From the NCBI RefSeq assembly GCF_018446385.1, contig NC_056001.1, forward strand, positions 110,253,740 to 110,317,739: a DNA stretch of 64,000 nucleotides, read 5' to 3'. Numbering within the stretch: position 1 is the first letter of the stretch; the number at the start of each line of letters is the position of its first letter. This document shows positions 56,259 to 64,000 of this stretch, in pieces. The notes under the pieces were generated by a model. It made no database searches, was not told where the DNA came from, and was given only the letters and a program-made list of their open reading frames with translations. The translations under genes were made by a program, and so were the position numbers. The stretch comes from Zingiber officinale. Taxonomy: Eukaryota; Streptophyta; Magnoliopsida; Zingiberales; Zingiberaceae.

Positions 56259-56499
56259 ACTAAGTTAGGTTTCCTCTTGATCTTCTTCCTGTGACGTTGA
56301 AAGTTTGTAATTATGGAATCTTATTAGGGATTTTACCATATCTGTCTTTATATATAATAGATTCGATTGGTGGTAAAGTTTATGGTTTCATGCTTAAGTC
56401 TAAATAAGATTCCAATCTGGTCCAGTAAGTAGATTAGAGGAGAAATCTTTAGGTTTTATAAAATAAATTCCCTTGGTGGTAAGAGTCTCAATAATATTA

Positions 56500-57420
56500 T
56501 TGATTTGGACTTTGAAACTATTATTGATATTAGTCATAGTTTTGCCTTAAAAAAATAATATCTATATGAATATTATATTTTTAAAAATCACCATATCTAC
56601 TGGCTTGAACAGAGATTTTAATATGTTCAATAAAGTCTGAAATAGTCATATTAAAATTTGAACAGAAATAGGTAATTCTTAAATTACTATTCATATTAAA
56701 TTCAATGAGTCTAATAACTACTTTGTCATTATCAGAAAATCTGGAATTATAAAGTACTAAAAATACCTTAGCTCTTATGTTTTTTCTATTAAGTCCTCAT
56801 AATCCAAACACAATTAATCCTAAGTGGATATAATTATATTTACAATGTAATAATGTATTAGCAAATTCTTCAATCAGAAGTGCAAATCTTTCCTCTCCTC
56901 TGTCTAGTAGGTGGAGTGGTTCTGTTCTGTGATGTCTACACAGTGCTGTAGAAAAAGATAATAAACCTTGGTTATATATTCTTTTTGGATGTAGCGTATT
57001 TAATTGTTCATTTGAAAATGTGTCTAAATTCTGTTCGATATCTATGAGTTCTTTTAATTGATATGTGGCAATATTAGATGTAAACCTTCTAGGTATCATA
57101 AATAAGTTTCTATTGGATTATCTTAACGTGTGTGATAATCTAGAAAAATTTTCAATTTGTGTTTTTATTCGTAGGACCATGAGAAGGGATGTCTTGGATC
57201 TTTACAAATTCATAAGAATTAGATGATTGTCAACTTATGGTTTTATCTAAAGAAAATTTACTTAGATCTTTGTTTAAAGTGTCTAAGGTTTCTTTTATAA
57301 CTTTTGTCTGAATATTTTGTACATAGTTTCAAGAATAAGTTGAGTTTCTAAGATTGTAAGGCAATAATGTAAAGATGTCAATAAAACTAATCCGATATTA
57401 TTTTATTATACTAGGATTTG
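56500..57420 (-). pseudogene. Movement protein relic of the pararetrovirus
   Basis: The longest piece is 57099-56797. It contains MIPRRFTSNIATYQLKELI and LLSFSTALCRHHRTEP, resembling caulimovirid 30K-type movement proteins. An upstream piece (about 57250-57130) carries EFVKIQDIPSHGP in another frame. Confidence 0.6.
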
Positions 57421-57455
57421 TTCTCCTTGACTTACTAAAACAGAGTTACTTTAGC

Positions 57456-57460
<5 letters not shown>

Positions 57461-57491
<31 letters not shown>
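57461..57491. repeat. (TA)n tract at the right edge of the pararetrovirus
   Basis: About 15 TA units. Confidence 0.9.
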
Positions 57492-57495
<4 letters not shown>

Positions 57496-58242
57496 TCTAA
57501 TATATTTTTATTGAATAATAATAGTTAAAAGTAAAAAAGAAAAATTATTAGTATAAAAAATATTTAATTATTTAATGGGTATGAGGATAATAAGAATGAA
57601 TATCTGATACCGGATTTGTATGAAAACATAGGATATAAAATCTGATCTAAATCTGACCTATTACCATTCGTATCAAGTGTCCAAAATTCTGAGTGTGTCG
57701 TGCACAAAGACAAAAATAGAAATTGAAGTATGTTAGTGAATAAAAAACAAGTTCCAAATCTCAAGTAAATAAGTAGATACAACACACACAATCTATTATT
57801 TCACATTGCAAGAAAACAAAGAACACAGTACATACATAAACACAAATAGATTATCCAGCAATACATATCCAATCAAACAACTCATAAACAAAAACATAGA
57901 GTTAGAGAATTTAAAGCAACAAGACGGGAAAAGAAGAAAAAAAAACTAATACCTTGTTGCGAAGAGGACAAATACTTATATCTGGGACACCTGAGCCCAC
58001 TTTATACTTACGCTAAGCCACTTGAGCCTACCTGAGTAGATTAAGCAATCAAATAGATCGGGTAGATTGCTATTTAAAACACCTGCTCAAGGGGGCAACT
58101 AAGTATGACTTGCAGTCCCCTACCAAAGCTGCTTCGGTGATCGCATGGGCTACTTATGAGAACAACAATAATATATATAATAGTATCAGATCTTTGAATA
58201 AGTTTGAATTACAATAAATAAACTTCTTTGATCTCTACACTC
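57492..58242. other. Intergenic stretch similar to 19401-19960
   Basis: No gene. Shares words such as CCAATCAAACAACTCATAAA and GAAGAGGACAAATACTTAT with the mTERF-flank copy near 19500-19640. Confidence 0.5.
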
Positions 58243-59345
58243 ACACCTCCAATTCTCATCAATCAACTAATCTACATTTATAATCAGATTACAATTCAAA
58301 TTAAACAAGAAGAATCTCAGGCAAACAATACGACTCTGTAATTTTTGCATTAATAGAAAAGGAAATTAAAGCAGGTGACAGACTATTCTCATAATAAGAG
58401 ACATTTTTCATAAAGCTCAAGAAAGAAGCTTGTAATGAGAATTCTATTCTCCTTCACCTTTCAACAATATTAACAAATGAGATAGATTAAATAGAAAGAA
58501 GTGATTTCTCTCTATCCATTGCACCTAGTTTTGTTGAAAGATGACGATATCAACAATAACCAAGCTTTTATCACACTACCCAACTTTGTTGGGAAAAAAA
58601 AACTTTTTCAACATTTTAAAAGACGTTGTCTTCTACTTTACTAGTTGTTCAACTAAAAAATTCCTAAAATAAGTGATTTGCAAGTCAATAAAGTTGTCAA
58701 AATGGAATTTAGAAAAAAAAACAAAAAACTAGCATCTTCATTTCTATTAAGTAAACCATATGAGAAAATAGAACAAGATTGGTTTGATATGGTTGCTCAA
58801 CACCTCCAAGTCTCATCAATCAACTAATCTACATTTATAATCAGCTTACAATTCAAATTATTAAACAAGAAGAATCTCAGACAAACAGTACGACTCTGTA
58901 ATTTTTGCATTAATAGAAAAGGAAATTTAAGCAGGTGACAGACTCTATTCTCATAATAAGAGAGACATTTTTCATAAAGCTCAACAAAGAAGCTTGTAAT
59001 GAGAATTCTATTCTCCTACACCTTTCAACAATATTAACAAATGATATACATTAAATCGAAAGAAAATGATTTCTCTCTATCCATTGCACCCAGCTTTGCT
59101 GAAAGACGACGACAACAACAATAACCAAGCTTTTATCATACTACCCAACTTTGTTGGTAAACAAAAACTTTTTTAATATTTTAAAAGGCAATGTCTTCTA
59201 CTTTACTAGGCGTTCAACTGAAAATTTTCTAAAATAAGTGCTTTGCAAGTCAATAAGGTTGCCAAAATGGAATTTAGAAAAAAGCTAGCATCTTAAGTAA
59301 ACCATATGAGAAAATAGAACAAGATTGGTTTGATATTGTTGCTTA
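58243..59345. repeat. Tandem duplication (~555 bp x 2) downstream of mTERF gene 2
   Basis: Unit 1 begins CACCTCCAATTCTCATC near 58243 and unit 2 CACCTCCAAGTCTCATC near 58801. Both hold GCAGGTGACAGACT, GAGAATTCTATTCTCCT, ATTGCACC(T/C)AG and CATATGAGAAAATAGAAC in the same order. Confidence 0.8.
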
Positions 59346-59412
59346 TCCAGTCAAAAAAAAACATACCAAAATAAAAGCCCACTGGCTATTCCTCTCAAAC
59401 TGAAGCTACAAC

Positions 59413-60522
59413 TCACAAGACTTCAAGAAGTTTGGGTAGTTTATCTTTGTAAGGGAGAACAAACTTCTCCAAAAATTTTGGTCCCGGTGATGCAAAAACC
59501 ATATGTAGCTTGAATCGTGAAGTCCATAACCCTTCAGATTTCAATATCTCCATCACATGAAATCGAGGAATTAACCTCTTTTCCAAACTCAATGCTAGAA
59601 ACGCTGGCTTCTTAGCAATGATTGAAGGTGCCATTCCAACATCCTTGGTTAAAAATTCCATCTTTCTCTGCAAAACCTCTGTGGAAAGGGATAAAAAATG
59701 TGGGAATTTCTTGATTGCAGCAATGACATCTGAGTTCGACCAACCAAAGCTGTTCATGAGCTTGACTTGGGTCTCAAATTTTTCCCTGCTGACCCCCTGC
59801 AGCACATCAAGGATCCAGAGGAACATCGCAGACTCCCGGGAAATTCCCATCCCCTCAGCTCTATCCACCAAAGCCCGGAGCGAATCTGGGTTCTGCACGA
59901 TGAAGCTTGGATGTCTTTTAAAAACAAGAGAAATCCGCGCTTCAGGAATACCACATTCATCCCTTAAGAAGTTCAAGTTAGGGCGTACTTTCTCAATACT
60001 GTTGCTCAAAAACCAAGTACACTTCCGGAGATTCTTGAGGAGGATCTCCCTCGATCCAAAGAGACTTTCCCAAACTTTCAATTTGGGAATAAGCGAGTTC
60101 TGAAGGCTGTGGACCATAATAATGGGATGCTGCGGAAGGACATCGATGACGTCGGACTCAGATAATCCTATGTCGCGCAAAAATTTAAACTTTGGAGCGA
60201 GGTTCGCTTCAACATCCAAGACGAGCACTCTCGGTCTCAAAGTTATTATCTTTCTGAGATCAGCGCCGTCAAAGCCCTGAGATCTGAGGAATCCAAGAAC
60301 AGCGTCGGGCTTCTCGGTAGACCGAAGACGGAGAAACGAGGAGACCTTGGAAGCACCGGTCGCAGAGAACCCGCATGAGTTCACGAGGTAGTCGACCATG
60401 AAGTGAGGATCGGGAGAAGCGGTGGGGCCTGAGGTGGAGGCGGAAGTGCAGGTCGAGAAGAAGAAGAGACGGAGTTGGAACGATGGGGCGAGGGCATGGC
60501 GGCGGACCAGGGAGTGAAGCAT
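59413..60522 (-). CDS. mTERF family protein, organelle (copy 2)
   Basis: 369-residue intronless protein starting MLHSLVRRHALAP. It has an Arg/Ser-rich presumed transit peptide (FFFSTCTSASTSG), then the same mTERF repeats as copy 1 (PHFMVDYLVNSCGFS, LRSQGFDGADLRK, PKFKFLRDIGLSESDVI, HPSFIVQNPDSL, PHFLSLSTEVLQRKMEFL). The central ~500 bp is nearly identical to copy 1, whereas the N-terminal and C-terminal parts differ more (PALRSTEKPDAVLGFL-type changes; TSRFKLHMVFASPG). It probably acts on mitochondrial or plastid nucleic acid. Tandem-type mTERF families are common in plants. Confidence 0.92.
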   Translation of the reverse strand: MLHSLVRRHALAPSFQLRLFFFSTCTSASTSGPTASPDPHFMVDYLVNSCGFSATGASKVSSFLRLRSTEKPDAVLGFLRSQGFDGADLRKIITLRPRVLVLDVEANLAPKFKFLRDIGLSESDVIDVLPQHPIIMVHSLQNSLIPKLKVWESLFGSREILLKNLRKCTWFLSNSIEKVRPNLNFLRDECGIPEARISLVFKRHPSFIVQNPDSLRALVDRAEGMGISRESAMFLWILDVLQGVSREKFETQVKLMNSFGWSNSDVIAAIKKFPHFLSLSTEVLQRKMEFLTKDVGMAPSIIAKKPAFLALSLEKRLIPRFHVMEILKSEGLWTSRFKLHMVFASPGPKFLEKFVLPYKDKLPKLLEVL

Positions 60523-60947
60523 CGAGTAAGGACGTCACGAACAGAATTCCAAAAGTCGTCCCCTCTCTCTTCTCGTCAATAGGCGCCCTAATTTGGCCTT
60601 CTATTTTCATTATCCTTAAAAAAAAAAAAAAAACCACACCCTATATTAATAAATAAAATATTAAAAAGTTCTCCGACGAATAGGGTAAATTGACCTAAAA
60701 TTCTCATGCAAAATTTCAATTTTATACAGTCCCAGAATATTTATTTGAATGATTCAATTCATACCAATTCACCTAATTTACTATCTGTATATACATTTTT
60801 AGGGATCATTATAAAATATAGTACAAAAAATCTAAAAGAAAATATCATTTGTCGAGATATAATTTTCTAAAATTTAACATTATTTAAACTCAAATTTAGT
60901 ACACTAACTATATAGATAACAAGTCTAAATTCAGCATTATTCTTGTG

Positions 60948-60978
<31 letters not shown>

Positions 60979-61280
60979 AAGTAGACTTAACCCCGGTTTG
61001 AGTTCAGTCCGGACCTAACCCTGACCTGGGCCCGTAACCGGGTCAATGTGTCGGGTTGAACCGGAATTGGCCCAGCAAGTTGCCGAGCCGATTCGAGTTC
61101 CTTAAGTGCAAAATTGAAAGACCGTCAGTTCAACAGGTTTTTTTTATTGTTGAAACCACCGGTAAACTAGCGGGTCCTAGCTTTTGAGAGAGGAGTAGAG
61201 GATTTTTGGGGTATTTTTTTCAATGATTAGGATCATTTGATCTTTTTTTAATCAATTGTTAGAATTTAGTATTTGTTACT
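60523..61280. other. Upstream of mTERF gene 2, with a TA tract
   Basis: An A-run near 60620, a TA tract at about 60954-60978, then GGTCAATGTGTCGGGTTGAA sequence that may be the end of the hAT element. No gene. Confidence 0.45.
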
Positions 61281-63480
61281 ATCCAAACTCTATAAATAGA
61301 GAGATAATTTCATCATTTTCACACATCTTCTCCATTCTTAATCTTAATTTCGTATTCTCTATACACTTTCGTCTTCATTTCTACGCACATTCGTTTTCAA
61401 TTTTCAATTACAATGGAAGGAGGTCGTGGAGGTGCATCATCTTGAGGTTGGAAGGAAAATGAAATAGTGAATTTGCGGGAGGAGGACCCCCTCAACATTC
61501 AATCCACCAATAATGAGATCGAACACTTTCTGAATCCGACATCCGAAACACAAGGAAGTACTGATGCGATTACTCCTAAGGTTCGGAAAATTCCTCCTCT
61601 AAAGTCTTCTATTTTCACTAAACATTTAGAAAAGGTCACATTCCGTTAGGAGAAATACGTGCAAAATATAAACACTGCAATACTTCCTATAAATTCCAAG
61701 CTGGCAGTGGCTTTGAGTCATTGAAACGACATGTAGAAATGAAGCACCTGATGGAATCTAGACTCGACCGTTCTTAAACACAATTATTAAGATTTTTTTT
61801 CAACTAGCGGTACTACTGATTCCGATTTATCTTTATATTTGAATAACAAATTAAGAGAATGATTAGCTAAATTTGTCTATGTAAAATATCTTTCTTTTAG
61901 TTTTAGATCTAAATGTACATTCGAAGATTTTTGTAAAGAATCTTTTTAATCCATGTACTAAACGTATTCCTAGGACTACACTTACTTACAATTTTGATGA
62001 ATTTAGTAAATTAGATAATAAAGTTTCTTTATGTTCCAATATTTGGAGTGATCATTGGTAAATATATTCGTATATGGGTGTGACTTGTCGGATCGATAAT
62101 TCTTAGAACCTCTAAAAAAGATTGTTAGTTTATAAGGTTTTTGATGAATCACATAATACTTATAACACCGCACAATTATTATATTTAATTTTAGAAGAAT
62201 ATGGATTAACTCATAAAATACTTTCAATATCATTAGATAATGCTAATTCTAATACCGCTTGTATAGATGATCTAAAATTTATTTGTCAATATATTATTGG
62301 TGGTTTATTTTTTTTATATTCGTTATATATGTCATATTTTAAATTTATGTGTTCAAGATGAATTAAAAATTTTAGAAAATTATATTAAACCAATTAGAAT
62401 TATAATTTCTTATTTATGATCTCATCCATCTATAATGAAACAACGAGGTAGACTTTGTAAAAATAATGGAATGAGATATACAAAATTTCTACTAATACGT
62501 TGGAATTCAACATATCAATTATTATAATATTCATTTCAATATAAAAAATTATTATATTTTATTTTTTTGCACAAAATATTAATACTTATATATATTTATT
62601 TTCACAACAATAGAATATTTATAGTAGTATTTATGAAATTTGAAAAAAAAAATGAATAATGCAACCGAAAATCTTTCCAGTGTTTATTATCCGACTGTTT
62701 AATTAGTTTTAGAAAATTTTTCTAATATAGTATTAGTTTTAAATGAACATATTAATAATGAATCTTTAACTTTTTTGCATCTTAGCTATGAAAACTAAAT
62801 GAGAAAAATATTTTTATTTTATTACTAAAATTTATTTAATTGTATTTGCATTACATCCTTAAATTTAAATTAGAAATTTTACAAAAATATTAACTTTATT
62901 TATATTATGACACTTTAATTTTAATTAAAAATTCTTTTTCTCCTTATCCCATTAATATTATATATAATGTTAGAATTTATTTATATAATATTTATAATCA
63001 ATATTATGCAACATATGTAATACAAATTAATATTTCTAAAATACAACAAACTACTAATAGTAATTTAAAACTTATAAAAGCATCACTTTTATTAAAAGAA
63101 CGGACGAAACGTCCAAGATAATCCTCAAATTCCACACACGAATTTGATTATTTTACAACATCTTTTGATTTTAATAAAATAAATATCAAAAATTTCGATA
63201 TCTTAAAGTGGTGGTCACAGAATGCTCAAAATTTTGCCGTCCTCGCCAAAGAAATTTTAACTTGTCCAGTGTCAACTGTTGCTGTAAAGCAGACATTCAA
63301 TGCCGACGACAACATATTAGATAAATGATGATCAACTTTATCTTCCGACTCATTGAAAACCCAAACATTACTGGACGATTGGACCAAAGTCGAGAAAAAA
63401 AATCCAAGGAATGTAACTTTCAAATGATGAAGTTAAAAATTTTGATACTGAAGGAACGAATACAACAGGAACGGAAAATA
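61281..63480 (+). pseudogene. hAT transposase relic
   Basis: A TATA candidate (TATAAATAGAGAG) near 61290 precedes an ATG at about 61412 (MEGGRGGASS, then a stop). A BED-type zinc finger follows across frames (AKYKHCNTSYKF and GFESLKRHVEMKH, about 61660-61750). Then comes the RNase H-like core (DESHNTYNTAQLLYLILEEY and LSISLDNANSNTACIDDLKF, about 62125-62300). The C-terminal dimerisation motif lies near 63205-63320 (DILKWWSQNAQ and CPVSTVAVKQTFNAD). Many stops and frameshifts. This order is that of plant RICESLEEPER/Ac-type transposases. Confidence 0.8.
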
Positions 63481-63959
63481 GAAGTAAGTGATAATATAAA
63501 AAGGTAAAAAATATAAAAGAATTATGTGGACTTTGATTTCTCTCTACTCTAAGAGAATAAGTAGGCAACATAAATAAATACAAGTCTTTTTTAAAATAAT
63601 TTTTAATTTTATAATATAATAATTTTAAATCGTGACGAACCATGAATCAAACTGTAAACTAACGATTCTGAATCGTGAATCGTAACTATTTTAGATGGTT
63701 AAAATTAAAAGTTGACCTGTTAAAAACCGTTAAATTGACGACGTAGTAAGGTCTACTCTGGAATTGTCTTTCACCGTTAAATATGACGATTTCGAGCAAT
63801 TAATAAAGAGACACCCTAAGCTATGAAAAAGAGGCACTCTAAATCTCTAGTCAAACTACAAAAAAGTAAAATGTTAATGCAGAGACGAATATGTACAAAA
63901 GAAACTAAGTCAAACAACATAAAATGAAACGATACTAAGTCATCAAGGGCGAATATAGA
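63481..63959. other. Downstream hAT sequence
   Basis: Contains AATCGTGAATCG / AACTGTAAACTAACGATTC words and no gene. Likely the 3' part of the hAT element; its end was not located. Confidence 0.4.
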
Positions 63960-64000
63960 TGATCCGGCGGTAAGAACAGGGACCCCTCTCTGAGGGAAGT
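63960..64000 (+). mobile_element. Start of a second copy of the 23907-type Gypsy LTR
   Basis: TGATCCGGCGGTAAGAACAG matches the start of the solo LTR at 23907; the copy continues past the window. Confidence 0.8.

Larger units (their letters stand above)
49900..57460 (-). mobile_element. Endogenous pararetrovirus (Caulimoviridae-like), decayed
   Basis: About 7.5 kb between two (TA)n tracts. Minus-strand order: movement protein, coat protein with a zinc knuckle, aspartic protease, reverse transcriptase, RNase H, a viroplasmin-like gene, then a promoter/leader. That is the gene order of caulimovirids with separate genes, and the length is about one viral genome, linearised near the leader. All genes carry stops and frameshifts, so it is a fossil. 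No integrase is present, consistent with the family. Genus not assigned. Confidence 0.85.

Overview
This window is nuclear DNA of a flowering plant: intron-poor mTERF genes, a RING-H2 gene with introns, Au-type SINEs, and an overwhelming load of plant-type transposons. Element composition suggests a monocot, but I cannot name the species. Host genes are few: one small RING-H2 E3 ligase gene (29994-30686, +) and two intact single-exon mTERF genes (35165-36277 and 59413-60522, both -). A third mTERF copy (26600-27148, -) is a truncated relic. Almost everything else is mobile DNA.

Region 1-13037 is a three-level nest of SIRE-like Copia elements. Element B (+, only its 3' part and 3' LTR visible, 10779-13037) was entered by element A (-, gag at 1-1491, primer-binding site at 1537-1548, 5' LTR 1551-10778). 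The LTR of A was in turn entered by element C (1714-9183, -), which has two ~2 kb LTRs, a perfect AACTT target duplication and a gag gene but no pol. All three share one U3 plan: an array of short hairpins, then an array of palindromes, then a TATA box. Stem sequences vary while pairing is kept, and the palindrome type differs between elements yet recurs in the element's own internal 3' region. This is the most unusual pattern I found.

Region 13038-28800 holds a decayed Gypsy gag, several inverted-repeat elements (TTAA-flanked, (TA)n-flanked, two hAT-type with 8-bp duplications, two Harbinger-like with GC-rich cores), a 5'-truncated Copia pol split by a solo Gypsy LTR, and the mTERF relic. 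Region 28800-35160 holds the RING-H2 gene, two SINEs and fragments of retroelements.

Region 36586-49829 is a large Mutator-like element (MULE). A FAR1-type transposase reads in from the right end and a GRF-type zinc-finger/membrane protein reads in from the left end, a convergent two-gene layout like MuDR. The interior has been enlarged by a ~790-bp tandem hairpin array and a 4.4-kb solo LTR with a CTGTT duplication. Region 49900-57460 is a degraded endogenous pararetrovirus of about one genome length, flanked by (TA)n tracts. Region 57492-64000 holds duplicated mTERF downstream sequence, the second intact mTERF gene, a decayed hAT transposase, and, at the very edge, the start of a second copy of the Gypsy LTR seen at 23907.
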